Source: Leuconostoc litchii (lineage in GTDB: Bacteria > Bacillota > Bacilli > Lactobacillales > Lactobacillaceae). From it: 64,000 bases of DNA. Positions 54,983 through 64,000 of this stretch are shown here, in pieces (positions within the stretch are counted from its first letter, which is position 1; each line of letters begins with the position of its first letter). Below the pieces are notes generated by a model. That model had not been told where the DNA came from, made no database searches, and saw only the letters and a program-made list of their open reading frames with translations. The stretch lies in the NCBI RefSeq assembly GCF_008107645.1, contig NZ_SDGY01000001.1, positions 777,630-841,629 of the forward strand, given 5' to 3'. The position numbers and the translations under genes were made by a program.

Positions 54983-55024
54983 GAAAAAGAACCAATGATG
55001 TAATTCATCATTGGTTCTTTTTTA
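54983..55024. terminator. Bidirectional terminator between VOC gene and trxB
   Basis: AAGAACCAATGATG / CATCATTGGTTCTT stem with TAATT loop (54987-55019), flanked by A and T runs. Confidence 0.92.
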
Positions 55025-55987
55025 TTGAACAATGTCTTCAGTAGCCTTCTCAGTAGTTGGTAAACTACTAATATAATCATACACACCTTGTCCAGCCAAG
55101 CTACCATCACCAACAGCAGTAGTAATTTGTCGTAAATCTTTCACTCTAACATCTCCCACCGCAAATATGCCAGGTATTGTGGTTCTCATTTTATCATCGG
55201 TAATAATCCAACCTTCAGAGTCTGTAATGTTTAGATTTTCAAAACCTTGTGTATTAGCTTTTAAACCTACATAGATAAAAACACCAGAAGTATCGATATG
55301 GCGTTTTGTATTTGTTTGATTATCAATAACATCAACACCCGTAACCTTTTCATCATCGCCGGTAATAGCTAACACTTCTGTCTGCCATTGAAACTTCATT
55401 TTAGGATTATCAAAAGCCCGATTTTGAATAATCTGTTGTGCGCGTAATTTATCACGACGATGCAAAACAGTAACTGATTTAGCTAAATTTGTTAAATACA
55501 ATCCCTCCTCGATAGCTGAGTCACCACCACCAACAACCAAAACATCTTCGTTACGGAAAAAAGCTCCGTCACATACCGCACAATAACTCACGCCACGTCC
55601 TTGGAATTTATCTTCACCATCTACATCCAAGTGTGTGTGTTCGGATCCAGTCGCAATTATAATGGCTTTAGCGGCATAAATGCCCATGTCAGTATGAATA
55701 ATTTTTTTATTATTTTTAATTTCAATACTTTCTACCGATCCAAACCCATATTCAGCACCAAATTGAGTCGATGAGGCATACATTTTTTCGGATAAATCAG
55801 GTCCTAAAATTGAATTAAAACCTGGATAATTCTCCACCTCAGCTGTGTTATTCATTTGACCACCATAAATACCGCGATCCAACATCAACACTGTTAAATT
55901 AGCTCTTGACGCGTATGTAGCTGCAGTCATTCCCGCTGGTCCTGCCCCAATCACAACCACATCATATTCTTTGATTTTATCTGTCAT
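55022..55987 (-). CDS. trxB: Thioredoxin reductase
   Basis: A 321-residue flavoenzyme reducing thioredoxin with NADPH. FAD motif VVIGAGPAGMTAATYASRA, redox-active CAVCDGAFF, NADPH motif VLVVGGGDSAIEEGLYL, and the C-terminal IPGIFAVGDVR. AGGGGT precedes ATG 55987. Near galU-gpsA-hprK, the usual lactobacillal neighbourhood, but separated from galU by a terminator. Confidence 0.96.
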   Translation of the reverse strand: MTDKIKEYDVVVIGAGPAGMTAATYASRANLTVLMLDRGIYGGQMNNTAEVENYPGFNSILGPDLSEKMYASSTQFGAEYGFGSVESIEIKNNKKIIHTDMGIYAAKAIIIATGSEHTHLDVDGEDKFQGRGVSYCAVCDGAFFRNEDVLVVGGGDSAIEEGLYLTNLAKSVTVLHRRDKLRAQQIIQNRAFDNPKMKFQWQTEVLAITGDDEKVTGVDVIDNQTNTKRHIDTSGVFIYVGLKANTQGFENLNITDSEGWIITDDKMRTTIPGIFAVGDVRVKDLRQITTAVGDGSLAGQGVYDYISSLPTTEKATEDIVQ

Positions 55988-56071
55988 AAATACCCCTTCA
56001 CTTACTTTTTGTTAATATCAATTTTACTCGATTATTTAATCATTGTCGAGTATCACGTTTACTAGAGTAAT

Positions 56072-56105
56072 TAAAAAACAGGAGTTGAGAATCCTGTTTT
56101 TTATT
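56072..56105 (-). terminator. Terminator of the hprK-gpsA-galU operon
   Basis: AAAACAGGA / TCCTGTTTT stem (56074-56100) followed by T-rich sequence on the minus strand. Confidence 0.85.
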
Positions 56106-56112
56106 ACTCTAA

Positions 56113-56988
56113 TTACAACTTAGCAGCTAATTCTTTGATATATGCACGTAGCGCATCTTTTGTTTGTGGATGCTTCAATCCAAACTCTATATTTGTCTCT
56201 AAGAATCCTATTTTTGAACCAATATCATAACGGCTGCCCTTAAATTCATGAGCATAAACATGTTGACGATTATTTAATGAATCAATTGCATCTGTTAATT
56301 GAATTTCATTACCTTTACCAGGCTTAGTATTTTCCAATTCTTCAAAAATTTCAGGGGTCAAAAGATAGCGACCAATGATAGCTAAATCTGAAGGTGCTTC
56401 TTCAGGCTTTGGCTTTTCCACAAAAGTTTTTACCCTATAAAGGCCATTATCATCAACTTGTGCTGCAGGATCAATAACGCCATACTCTGAAACTTGATCA
56501 TGCGGTACCTTCATTACGGCTAACGTTGACTCTCCAGTTTCTTCATAACGTCTGATCAATTGCTTAGTCAATGGTTCTTCATCTTGCATCAAGTCATCAC
56601 CTAACAAAACAACAAAAGGTTCATCACCAATGAATGCTTTAGCGGTCAACACAGCATCACCAAGCCCCTTGGGATGTGATTGACGAATAAAATACATGTT
56701 AATATCTGTAGTTTCTTCAACTAACTTCAACAATTGATCTTTGCCTTTTTCACGTAAATTATTTTCCAATTCTGGATTTGAATCAAAATGATCCTCAATG
56801 GAACGTTTTGACTTCCCATCAACAATAACAATGTCTTCAATCCCTGATTCAATAGCCTCACGTACAATATATTCGATTGTAGGCGTATCAACAATAGGTA
56901 ACATTTCTTTAGCTAATGCCTTAGTTGCTGGCAAAAATCTAGTTCCTAGACCTGCTGCTGGAATAATGGCTTTACGTACTGGTTTCAT
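56113..56988 (-). CDS. galU: UTP-glucose-1-phosphate uridylyltransferase
   Basis: A 291-residue enzyme that makes UDP-glucose. [20 protein letters not shown] is the nucleotide loop; [11 protein letters not shown] binds metal; and [20 protein letters not shown] and [20 protein letters not shown] are family signatures. It uses glucose 1-phosphate from Pgm. GAGGAAAAAATT precedes ATG 56988, 18 bases after gpsA. Last gene of the operon. Confidence 0.96.
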   Translation of the reverse strand: MKPVRKAIIPAAGLGTRFLPATKALAKEMLPIVDTPTIEYIVREAIESGIEDIVIVDGKSKRSIEDHFDSNPELENNLREKGKDQLLKLVEETTDINMYFIRQSHPKGLGDAVLTAKAFIGDEPFVVLLGDDLMQDEEPLTKQLIRRYEETGESTLAVMKVPHDQVSEYGVIDPAAQVDDNGLYRVKTFVEKPKPEEAPSDLAIIGRYLLTPEIFEELENTKPGKGNEIQLTDAIDSLNNRQHVYAHEFKGSRYDIGSKIGFLETNIEFGLKHPQTKDALRAYIKELAAKL

Positions 56989-57006
56989 AATTTTTTCCTC
57001 TTTATT

Positions 57007-58017
57007 TTAATTTTCACTGCGTAAAGGACGACTCATCAGATCTTGAATCACTTCACGCAACGGTTCGTTTTGATACAATATACGATAAATCCCTTCAGTT
57101 ATAGGCATTTCTACATGATTTTGTTTTGCAAATTCATATACCGCCTTAGTCGTGCTAACGCCCTCAATAACCATGCCCATTTGATCTTGAATTTCCTGTA
57201 GGTTTTTACCTTCACCAAGTTGTTGCCCTGCACGATAATTTCTTGAGTTTGGTGACATACCTGTGACAATCAAATCACCTATTCCTGCTAGACCCAAAAA
57301 TGTTTCTGGTTGTGCACCCATAGCTAAACCAAGTGCCCGCATTTCTGATAAACCACGTGTCAATAAAGCCGCCTGTGCGTTGGCACCATATCCTAGACCA
57401 ACAAGTGCCCCAGAACCAATAGCAATAATGTTTTTTAAGGCTGCTGCTAACTCCGATCCTAACAAATCATTATTTGTATAAGGTCTAAATGAGGCATTCG
57501 CAAATATTTTCTGCAGTTTCTGAGCCGCTGCTTTATCATCTGAAGCAATTGATACTGCTGTCAAATCATGTTTGATAACATCTTCAGCATGTGAAGGTCC
57601 AGAAACCATTGCCAAACTTGAGCGATATTTTTCAGGTACTTCTTCAAAAAGCATCTCTGAAATACGTTTGTACGTCTCTTGCTCCAAGCCCTTGGTAGCA
57701 TGCGCTAAGATAACACGATGATTTTGCTTATTTAATACATCGGCTAGCTGACTTGCAACTTCTCGGACAACTTTTGTGGGGACAACAATTAGAACCACTT
57801 CAGCATCCATGACTGCCAATGCCAAATTGCTAGTAGCCATTAAACCATCAGATAGTTTAGCATTAGGTAAATATTTTTGGTTTGTGTGTTGGCCATTAAT
57901 TTCATCGGCTTGTGTTGCAGTTCGTGTCCATAGTCGTACATCATTATCATTTTCTGCAGCAACATTTGCCAAAGCACTTCCCCATGAACCACCACCTAAT
58001 ACGGCTATTTTAGTCAT
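57007..58017 (-). CDS. gpsA: Glycerol-3-phosphate dehydrogenase [NAD(P)+]
   Basis: A 336-residue enzyme making sn-glycerol 3-phosphate for phospholipids and teichoic acids. IAVLGGGSWGSALANVAAEN binds NAD(P), and ALKNIIAIGSGALVGLGYGANAQAALLTRG is the family core with the catalytic Lys. ATG 58017 (MTKIAVLGG) has GAGGG about 11 bases upstream. The start overlaps the hprK coding end by 8 bases; expression is coupled. Confidence 0.95.
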   Translation of the reverse strand: MTKIAVLGGGSWGSALANVAAENDNDVRLWTRTATQADEINGQHTNQKYLPNAKLSDGLMATSNLALAVMDAEVVLIVVPTKVVREVASQLADVLNKQNHRVILAHATKGLEQETYKRISEMLFEEVPEKYRSSLAMVSGPSHAEDVIKHDLTAVSIASDDKAAAQKLQKIFANASFRPYTNNDLLGSELAAALKNIIAIGSGALVGLGYGANAQAALLTRGLSEMRALGLAMGAQPETFLGLAGIGDLIVTGMSPNSRNYRAGQQLGEGKNLQEIQDQMGMVIEGVSTTKAVYEFAKQNHVEMPITEGIYRILYQNEPLREVIQDLMSRPLRSEN

Positions 58018-58975
58018 TATTTTGACCCTCTGTATCAATTTTCTCGTTTTTTTCCATTTCAGCCGTCATACGTTCTTCCAATGTTTTCAATGCATCGATA
58101 CCCATATTGGACGTACGGAATTTAACGGAAGCAGCGTCAATGACACTGGCTGTATTTCGTCCTGGTGTGACTGGCACCACCATACGCTTGATTTTAACTC
58201 CTAGAATTTCTAGGGAATCATTATCATTCCCTAGACGATCAAAATTAGCTTCTCCAATTTTACCGTTTGATAAATGAATGTTTAATGCAATTGTAGCATG
58301 AGAGCGCACAGAAACAGCCCCATAGACTTGTTGTACGTCGATGATACCAACACCACGTACTTCCATCATATTTCTTAATACGCCATTTGGCTCGCCAATT
58401 AAGCGCTCTTCATCTTCTTGATAAATATCAACACGATCATCAGCAACCAATCTGGCTTTCCCTTGCTGAATTAATTCTAAAGCCGATTCGGTTTTCCCAA
58501 TGCCTGCATCTCCAGTAATCAGAACACCCAGACCATGCACATCAATTAAAACGCCGTGAACATTTTTACGCGGTGCCAACTCACCACCCAAATAATAGGT
58601 CATATTTGAAAGAATTCGTGATGAAGTTAAAGTTGAAGATAAGATTGGAATATGTGCTTCATCAGCCGCTTGGCTTAATTCATCACTAATTGGTAATCCT
58701 GTTGATATAACAAACGCTGGTGTTTTTTTATCAGCCATGCGTCGATAAACTAATAAAAGTTCATCGTGACTCATTCGTTCGGAAAATGATGTTTCAGTAA
58801 TACCTAATAACTGTATTCTTTCCGGGGCATAATAATTAAAATAGCCTGTCATTTCTAAGCCTGGACGAGATATATCAGATGTAGTAATTTCTCGATCTAA
58901 ATATTGCTCCCCCGCAACTATTTTTAGTCGCGTGTTTTCTACTAATTGTTTTACTGTTACTGAATTTTGTGCCAT
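58010..58975 (-). CDS. hprK: HPr kinase/phosphorylase
   Basis: A 321-residue hexameric sensor enzyme that phosphorylates HPr on Ser46, generating the CcpA co-repressor. P-loop VLITGDAGIGKTESALELIQ; the HPrK signature LRNMMEVRGVGIIDVQQVYG is complete. N-terminal domain about 1-130. This sits in the same window as several cre-like sites. One base separates it from the upstream YvlD-type gene. The usual lgt gene between hprK and gpsA is absent. Confidence 0.96.
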   Translation of the reverse strand: MAQNSVTVKQLVENTRLKIVAGEQYLDREITTSDISRPGLEMTGYFNYYAPERIQLLGITETSFSERMSHDELLLVYRRMADKKTPAFVISTGLPISDELSQAADEAHIPILSSTLTSSRILSNMTYYLGGELAPRKNVHGVLIDVHGLGVLITGDAGIGKTESALELIQQGKARLVADDRVDIYQEDEERLIGEPNGVLRNMMEVRGVGIIDVQQVYGAVSVRSHATIALNIHLSNGKIGEANFDRLGNDNDSLEILGVKIKRMVVPVTPGRNTASVIDAASVKFRTSNMGIDALKTLEERMTAEMEKNEKIDTEGQNND

Positions 58976-58976
58976 T

Positions 58977-59333
58977 TTAATGTCTTTCTACTTGCACATG
59001 CAAATCATTTGTTAAAAGCGTGTTAATAATAGAGATAATAAATGCAATAAGCATTGCCCAACCAAAACTTGAAAAATCAAATCCACCAACAATATCCGCA
59101 GTAACTTCTAGTAATATGGCATTCACCACAATTGCAAAAAAGCCAAATGTCAAAATTGTTAATGGTAATGTCAAAATTGTTAAAATTGGTTTAATGATAG
59201 TATTTAATATAGATAACACAAATGCTGCCAATAAAGCCGCTACCCAATTGTCTACGCGAAAACCCGTCGGGAAAATCATTGATAATAACAAAAATGACAA
59301 CATGTTTATCGCTAAACGAACAATAAATCGCAT
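58977..59333 (-). CDS. Phage holin family 4 / YvlD-type small membrane protein
   Basis: A 118-residue protein with four membrane helices: RLAINMLSFLLLSMIFP, the loop GFRVDNWVAALLAAFVLSIL, NTIIKPILTILTLPLTILTF and FGWAMLIAFIISIINTLL. It matches PF04020, called holin 4 only by name; YvlD of Bacillus belongs here and is a cell-envelope stress gene. No phage genes are nearby. ATG 59333 has GGAG eight bases upstream. First gene of the hprK-gpsA-galU operon. Confidence 0.88.
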   Translation of the reverse strand: MRFIVRLAINMLSFLLLSMIFPTGFRVDNWVAALLAAFVLSILNTIIKPILTILTLPLTILTFGFFAIVVNAILLEVTADIVGGFDFSSFGWAMLIAFIISIINTLLTNDLHVQVERH

Positions 59334-59403
59334 TAATTTCTCCAATATTTATTATTTTTTGAAAACGTTTACCATATTGATACACTAAGCTTTCAATAAT
59401 TCT

Positions 59404-59448
59404 ATTATAACAAATATTCTAGATGGTTTGTCAAATCTGCTAGATGGT
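59404..59448 (-). promoter_or_regulatory. Promoter of the hprK operon with 9-base direct repeats 21 bp apart
   Basis: Minus strand: TTGACA (59434-59429) then TATAAT (59409-59404), spacer 19 (17 to GTTATA). Two copies of ACCATCTAG (59448-59440 and 59427-59419) flank the -35 box on the same helix face, exactly two turns apart. This resembles a response-regulator or activator site. The regulator is unknown. Confidence 0.55.
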
Positions 59449-59557
59449 ATTATCTGATAGTTTGAAAACCAATAACGTAGAAAACCTATACGGCTTCTAT
59501 ACCTCTGAATAGATTGTTACTCATTATTTTTTCATATAGCTTTATATTTATTAAAAA

Positions 59558-59606
59558 TAAAAAGGTCAAAAAATCGCACTAAACGATAATTTGACCTTTT
59601 TATTTT
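59558..59606 (-). terminator. Terminator of the pst-phoU operon
   Basis: AAAAGGTCAAA / TTTGACCTTTT stem with inner ATCG / CGAT (59560-59601), T-rich tail on the minus strand, just after phoU. Confidence 0.8.
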
Positions 59607-59609
59607 GCT

Positions 59610-60284
59610 TTAAATAAAGAAATTATATCCAGGATTTAATTCAATAATTTTTCCAGTTCTTTTATACACTATCCATTCAGCAATATCAGTCGTATAGTCA
59701 CCAATACGTTTTAGATAACCAGCAATTACTAGATAGTCAGCAGCAGAGTCTACTAATTCAGCATCTTCTTTCATGCCATTAACAGAATCTGTTCGAACCT
59801 TGGCTGCACTTTGAGTGAGAATACTATTTTTATCAGCAATCGCTTCAGCTCCAAGAGCGTCATTTTTTACATAATAGTCCATAACCTCAGAAACCATGCT
59901 AGCGACCATTTCACCCATTTCACCTAGTTCTTTTTCAACATTGGCTATGTGTTTGGTTCCCTTAACACGTATTGTTGAATTAGCAATATTACGAGCTTGA
60001 TCGCCCATTCGCTCCAACACCGAAACAGCTTTTAAAATAGTTACAATTTCACGTAAATCAGTTGTTACTGGTTGATATAAAGCAATCATTTCAAAGGTTT
60101 TCTTTTCGATTGCTGCTTCACGCTCATTAATTTGGTGATCATTTTCTAATATCTTACGAGCTCCCTCGCGATCATGATCCACAAATGACTGTACAGCTTT
60201 TTGAATTGTTTGTGAAACAAGCATCCCCATTTCTGTAAATGAACTGTCTAAATCTGCTAATTCTTCATCAAATAATCGACGCAT
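59610..60284 (-). CDS. phoU: Phosphate transport regulator PhoU
   Basis: A 224-residue all-helical protein with two PhoU repeats, each with an acidic E/DxxxD metal motif: DREGARKILENDHQINEREA and VLERMGDQARNIANSTIRV near residue 80; YLVIAGYLKRIGDYTTDIAE near residue 190. It restrains PstSCAB activity and signals phosphate status. AAGGAGG precedes ATG 60284. Last gene of the pst operon. Confidence 0.95.
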   Translation of the reverse strand: MRRLFDEELADLDSSFTEMGMLVSQTIQKAVQSFVDHDREGARKILENDHQINEREAAIEKKTFEMIALYQPVTTDLREIVTILKAVSVLERMGDQARNIANSTIRVKGTKHIANVEKELGEMGEMVASMVSEVMDYYVKNDALGAEAIADKNSILTQSAAKVRTDSVNGMKEDAELVDSAADYLVIAGYLKRIGDYTTDIAEWIVYKRTGKIIELNPGYNFFI

Positions 60285-60341
60285 AGTGAAACCTCCTTAA
60301 CTTTATTATATTATAACCGTTCCACATCAAGATTGTGTAAA

Positions 60342-61112
60342 TTAACCAAAACGACCAGACACATAGTCTTGTGTTTCCTTTTTTTCTGGATTTAAGAAAA
60401 TATGCTTAGTCTCGTCCACTTCAACTAAATCACCACTTAAGAAGAAAGCAGTCCTATCAGAAATTCGCGATGCTTGAGACATTGAATGCGTAACAATAAT
60501 CATTGCATAATCATCGCGTAACTTTAACAGTGTTTCTTCAATATTGTGACTAGATACAGGATCTAATGCAGAAGTTGGTTCATCCAACAATAAAAGTTCT
60601 GGCGATGTTGCCAAAACACGAGCAACTGAAACACGCTGTTGTTGACCACCAGATAATCCAAGCGCTGACTTATGGAGTGTATCTTTGACTTCATCCCAAA
60701 CAGAAGCTTGTTTCAACGCTTTTTCCACTGCTTCGTCCAAAACGGCCTTATCTTTTACACCGGCAAGGCGCAGTCCAAAAGCTACATTTTCATAGGTTGA
60801 AAATGGAAATGGATTAGGCTGCTGAAATACCATACCAATACGCTTACGCAAATCTACAGTGTCAGTTGTAGGCGCATAAATATCTGTTCCATTAAAATTA
60901 AAAGAACCTGTAACAGTTACATTATCTTCTAAGTCGTGCATACGATTAATCGCTCGCAAATAGGTTGATTTTCCTGATCCAGAAGGTCCGATTAATGCCG
61001 TAATTCCTTTTTCCGGAAAATCCAAGTCGATACCATGTAATGCTTCTTTTTTACCGTACCAAAGATGTACATCACGGGTTGATAAAATTGTTTTTTGTTT
61101 GCTGTCTGTCAT
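60342..61112 (-). CDS. pstB: Phosphate ABC transporter ATP-binding protein (copy 2)
   Basis: A 256-residue ATPase: Walker [21 protein letters not shown], signature [18 protein letters not shown], Walker [21 protein letters not shown]. Typical PstB stretch [20 protein letters not shown]. It starts within the stop of the other pstB (4-base overlap). Tandem pstB genes are common in lactic acid bacteria. Confidence 0.95.
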   Translation of the reverse strand: MTDSKQKTILSTRDVHLWYGKKEALHGIDLDFPEKGITALIGPSGSGKSTYLRAINRMHDLEDNVTVTGSFNFNGTDIYAPTTDTVDLRKRIGMVFQQPNPFPFSTYENVAFGLRLAGVKDKAVLDEAVEKALKQASVWDEVKDTLHKSALGLSGGQQQRVSVARVLATSPELLLLDEPTSALDPVSSHNIEETLLKLRDDYAMIIVTHSMSQASRISDRTAFFLSGDLVEVDETKHIFLNPEKKETQDYVSGRFG

Positions 61113-61951
61113 CCGAAATTACCTGATATATAATCATTTGTAAGCGCTACTTTTGGTCGTGTAAATATTTTTCTTGTCAGATCATACTCAACAATCTTCC
61201 CCATATGAAAGAAAGCGGTGTAATCACTAATTCGGGCTGCTTGTTGCATATTATGTGTCACTATAATAATAGTATATTGATCTTTCAACTTAAGCAATGT
61301 ATCTTCCACTTGCGCAGAAGAAATCGGATCTAACGCACTAGACGGTTCATCCAGCAGTAAGATATCTGGTTTAAGTGCCAATGCACGTGCAATAACAAGA
61401 CGCTGTGCTTGCCCCCCAGATAAAGCCAGTGCCGACTTATCTAATTCATCTTTCACTTGATCCCACAAGGCAGCTTGTTTTAAGCTTGTTTCAACTACTT
61501 CATCTAATTGTTCTTTAGTATAGTTGCCACGACTTGTTAAGGCAAAAGTAATATTATCATAAATTGATTTAGCAAAAGGATTGGGACGTTGAAATACCAT
61601 ACCAATATGACGTCGCATTTCATAGACATCAATTTTTTTAGTATTAATATCCACACCACGATACATAATTTTTCCTTTAACCGTAGCAACATCATCATTC
61701 ATACGATTTAACGAACGCAAGAAGGTTGATTTTCCTGATCCAGAAGCACCAACTAAACTTGTGATTTTATATCGTTCAAACTGTAAATCCCCCTCACTCA
61801 ATGCAAGATTATCACCGTAAAATACTTGCAAATCATGGGTTGATAAAGCAATTTCATGTTTCTCAGGATCCATATTGTAGATAAAACGCTCTGGTGCATT
61901 CTCTCTAATGAATTCGCTGGCTGGTTTTAGATCTGTATTAGAATTTGTCAT
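61109..61951 (-). CDS. pstB: Phosphate ABC transporter ATP-binding protein (copy 1)
   Basis: A 280-residue ATPase with an N-terminal extension of about 25 residues relative to copy 2. Walker [41 protein letters not shown], signature [18 protein letters not shown], Walker [24 protein letters not shown] 61951 with GAGG upstream is preferred to a GTG 15 bases earlier that overlaps pstA. Confidence 0.95.
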   Translation of the reverse strand: MTNSNTDLKPASEFIRENAPERFIYNMDPEKHEIALSTHDLQVFYGDNLALSEGDLQFERYKITSLVGASGSGKSTFLRSLNRMNDDVATVKGKIMYRGVDINTKKIDVYEMRRHIGMVFQRPNPFAKSIYDNITFALTSRGNYTKEQLDEVVETSLKQAALWDQVKDELDKSALALSGGQAQRLVIARALALKPDILLLDEPSSALDPISSAQVEDTLLKLKDQYTIIIVTHNMQQAARISDYTAFFHMGKIVEYDLTRKIFTRPKVALTNDYISGNFG

Positions 61952-61958
61952 AATCGCC

Positions 61959-62843
61959 TCACGCACTCGTTAACTTTTTATACAATTTCATACCTAGCTT
62001 GCGTGCACTAAAGTTAAATAGCAACACAACAATAATCAAAACAGCTGAAGCGCCAGCTGAAACCGCATTCAAATCAGGCATAATACCTTCAGAATTAATT
62101 TTCCAGATGTGCACAGCTAACGTTTCTGCTGGTCGCATTGGATTTAAAGGACTTGAAATATTAAATGGATTCCAATCGGCAAAATTCAATGCTGGTGCAG
62201 ATTGCCCCGCTGTGTAAATCAAAGCAGCGGCTTCACCAAATACACGACCAGCCGATAATACAACCCCTGTTACAATTGAAGGAACAGCAGCTGGAAGAAT
62301 TACATGTAACACCGTTTCCCAACGTGAAAGTCCTAAAGCGGCACCAGCTTCACGTTGTAAATCAGGAATTTGTGCCAAACTCGTTTCAATTGACCTTGTT
62401 AAAAGCGGTAAGTTAAATAATGTCAGTGCAATAGCACCAGACAAAATAGAAAATCCTAACTTAAATTGGACAACGAAAAGCAAAAAGCCGAACAAGCCCA
62501 CCACAACAGAAGGTAAAGAACTCAATATTTCAATAGCAGTACGTATAATAGCTGTAAAACGGTTCTTTTGAGCGTACTCATTAAGATATATCGCCGCACC
62601 CAATGCAATGGGGAAGCTAATCAACATGGCCAAAATCAACAAGTAAAATGAATTAAAGAGCTGTATTCCGATACCACCGCCAGCTTCAAAGGCTCTAGCC
62701 GGTGAAGTTAAGAAATGCCAGGATAAATGCGGTACTCCTCTAACAAGAATAAATCCTAACATTGCAAACAAAATTAAAGCAACAATACTTGAAATAGCGT
62801 AAATAACACCAGTAGCTATTTTATCAGCAGTTTTTGCGTTCAT
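61959..62843 (-). CDS. pstA: Phosphate ABC transporter permease PstA
   Basis: A 294-residue permease with six helices: YAISSIVALILFAMLGFILV, the EAA region QREAGAALGLSRWETVLHVI and VFGEAAALIYTAGQSAP. It pairs with PstC; the start overlaps the pstC stop by one base (TAATG). Confidence 0.95.
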   Translation of the reverse strand: MNAKTADKIATGVIYAISSIVALILFAMLGFILVRGVPHLSWHFLTSPARAFEAGGGIGIQLFNSFYLLILAMLISFPIALGAAIYLNEYAQKNRFTAIIRTAIEILSSLPSVVVGLFGFLLFVVQFKLGFSILSGAIALTLFNLPLLTRSIETSLAQIPDLQREAGAALGLSRWETVLHVILPAAVPSIVTGVVLSAGRVFGEAAALIYTAGQSAPALNFADWNPFNISSPLNPMRPAETLAVHIWKINSEGIMPDLNAVSAGASAVLIIVVLLFNFSARKLGMKLYKKLTSA

Positions 62844-63766
62844 TATTTCATCGCCCCTCTTCGTCCAATTGCGCGAACAATCAAATTAAATACTAATGAC
62901 ATAAGCAATAGAATCATTGCCAGTGTCCATAAAACGTCATTTTGGAGTGAACCCATAACTGTATTTCCAATGCCCATTGTCAATACAGAAGTTAATGTAG
63001 AAGCAGGTGTTGTCAATCCTGTTGGCATTAAGGCAGCATTACCAATAACCATTTGGACAGCCAATGCCTCACCAAATGCACGCGCCATACCAAAAACAAT
63101 GGCTGTCATAATACCTGGTGTTGCCGCGCGCAAGATTACTTTATAAATCATTTGCCAGCGTGTTGCACCAATTGCTAAAGCTGATTCTCTATAGTACCGT
63201 GGAACTGATTTTAATGTATCAACCGTCATTGATGTAATGGTGGGCAGGATCATTACAAACAAAACAATTGTTCCAGACAATATTCCAAATCCAGAACCAC
63301 TAGTTATCGTTCTAATGAAAGGAACCACAACAGTAAGACCAATAAATCCATAAACAACAGATGGAATTCCTACTAATAACTCTATAATTGGTTGCATGAT
63401 TTTTGCACCACGTTTTTGAGCAATTTCAGTCATAAACAATGCCGTTCCAATGGCAAAAGGCGTTGCAACAATAGCAGCTAAGAATGTAACCAGAAATGAT
63501 CCAATAATCATTGGTAGAGCGCCAACGTACGGTTGTTTTGTCGCTGGGTTTGTCACTGACGGATTCCAAGTTGTTCCAAATAGAAAGTCTTTAACATTAA
63601 CACCGTCTTTAAAGAACGTTGACAATCCACGACTTAAAACGAAGGCAAAAATTGCCACAACCACAACACCAATCAAAATTAACGCTGTTAAACTAACAAC
63701 ACGACCAAACGTGTCCTTACGCGTTGACTCAGATCTCTGCATAAGTTTTTTTGTAATGTTATCCAT
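62843..63766 (-). CDS. pstC: Phosphate ABC transporter permease PstC
   Basis: A 307-residue permease with six helices. A cytoplasmic N-terminal stretch (about 1-22) precedes helix 1 near LTALILIGVVVVAIFAFVLS. Family regions: GIPSVVYGFIGLTVVVPFIR, RESALAIGATRWQMIYKVIL and ARAFGEALAVQMVIGNAAL. GGAG precedes ATG 63766. It lies directly after pstS. Confidence 0.95.
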   Translation of the reverse strand: MDNITKKLMQRSESTRKDTFGRVVSLTALILIGVVVVAIFAFVLSRGLSTFFKDGVNVKDFLFGTTWNPSVTNPATKQPYVGALPMIIGSFLVTFLAAIVATPFAIGTALFMTEIAQKRGAKIMQPIIELLVGIPSVVYGFIGLTVVVPFIRTITSGSGFGILSGTIVLFVMILPTITSMTVDTLKSVPRYYRESALAIGATRWQMIYKVILRAATPGIMTAIVFGMARAFGEALAVQMVIGNAALMPTGLTTPASTLTSVLTMGIGNTVMGSLQNDVLWTLAMILLLMSLVFNLIVRAIGRRGAMK

Positions 63767-63819
63767 TTTTTCTCCAAAGTGAGTGTCGAAAATAGAATGT
63801 TTAGGAATAGAAAATAAAT

Positions 63820-64000
63820 TTATTTTTTAGTCACTTGACCATTCACATCACGACTAATTTTCATGTCATGTATTGATATGTACCCTAATTTTGGTACGAG
63901 GGTTGATTGAATTTTTTTAGAAGTTAAGTATTTTAAGAATTGAGCTACTGGCTTAGTTGGAGTACCATTAGTATACACATGTTCGTATGACCAAATAGCA
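63820..64000 (-). CDS. pstS: Phosphate-binding protein PstS, C-terminal fragment (cut by window edge)
   Basis: The last 60 codons of the gene are visible, ending TAA at 63822-63820. The peptide reads AIWSYEHVYTNGTPTKPVAQ, then FLKYLTSKKIQSTLVPKLGY and ends DVNGQVTKK, which is typical of the PstS C-terminal lobe. The start and signal peptide are outside the window. It is the extracellular phosphate receptor of the transporter encoded downstream. Confidence 0.88.
   Translation of the reverse strand, partial: AIWSYEHVYTNGTPTKPVAQFLKYLTSKKIQSTLVPKLGYISIHDMKISRDVNGQVTKK

Noticed and set aside
58977-59333. Prophage remnant because of the holin-family name
   Set aside because: Holin 4/YvlD proteins are chromosomal envelope proteins, and no other phage gene is present.
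1-64000. CRISPR array, insertion sequence or rRNA operon
   Set aside because: No regularly spaced repeats, transposase motifs with terminal inverted repeats, or rRNA core sequences were seen in the window.

Overview
The window is a low-GC, gene-dense bacterial chromosome segment with mostly short intergenic gaps and strong Shine-Dalgarno sites. The gene set and gene order (recU-pbp1A, ypsA-gpsB-rnpB, hprK-gpsA-galU, pst-phoU, lemA-htpX, T-box leuS, ECF S components, HPr kinase) point to Lactobacillales. Small cues (phosphogluconolactonase, a secreted phosphodiesterase with glucan-binding YG repeats of the dextransucrase type, Cys-free EF-Tu) suggest Leuconostoc or a close relative. The genus is an inference, not proved by the sequence. 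No prophage, insertion sequence, CRISPR array or rRNA operon was seen, and most genes lie on the minus strand.

Layout. 1-8.6 kb: AI-2E-type permease (cut by the window edge), 6-phosphogluconolactonase, a fused amino-acid ABC substrate-binding/permease protein, RNase P RNA, gpsB, ypsA, class A PBP, recU and a CsbD stress protein. 8.8-9.4 kb: two unannotated 56-residue membrane proteins. 9.8-13.9 kb: a guanine-riboswitch-controlled operon guaB - IMPDH-like paralogue - guaA. 14-21 kb: second csbD, a cluster of small-RNA candidates, a LysM-NlpC/P60 hydrolase, a tautomerase, a YitT protein, and lemA-htpX behind two unrecognised genes. 21-31 kb: a flippase, leuS with T-box, a PAP2/methyltransferase/cyclophilin operon, uspA, rpiA, an amino-acid ABC ATPase, tuf. 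31-42 kb: a TPR-like protein, RNase J, a secreted Ser-rich protein, two ECF S-component paralogues flanking tRNA-Arg(CCU), a MacB-type ABC pair, mscL, a deoxynucleoside kinase, ruvA and the glucan-binding phosphodiesterase. 42-51 kb: queA, ruvB, two phosphoesterases, rdgB, murI, yslB, a multi-hairpin sRNA candidate, rplS and pgm. 51-64 kb: DedA, a LacI-family regulator divergent from an alcohol-dehydrogenase operon, trxB, galU-gpsA-hprK and the pst phosphate transporter with phoU (pstS cut by the edge).

How the parts work together. Central metabolism and cell-envelope precursor supply dominate (pgl, rpiA, pgm, galU, gpsA, murI, PBP, NlpC/P60). Carbon control is suggested by hprK together with cre-like palindromes that overlap the promoters of pgl, csbD and uspA. 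RNA-based regulation is prominent: guanine riboswitch, T-box, probable L19 leader, and sRNA candidates with C-rich loops.

The most unusual observation is the guanine-nucleotide operon. The copy with the catalytic cysteine loop lacks the canonical IMPDH C terminus. The neighbouring paralogue has that C terminus but lacks the cysteine loop and the flap, so the two look complementary.
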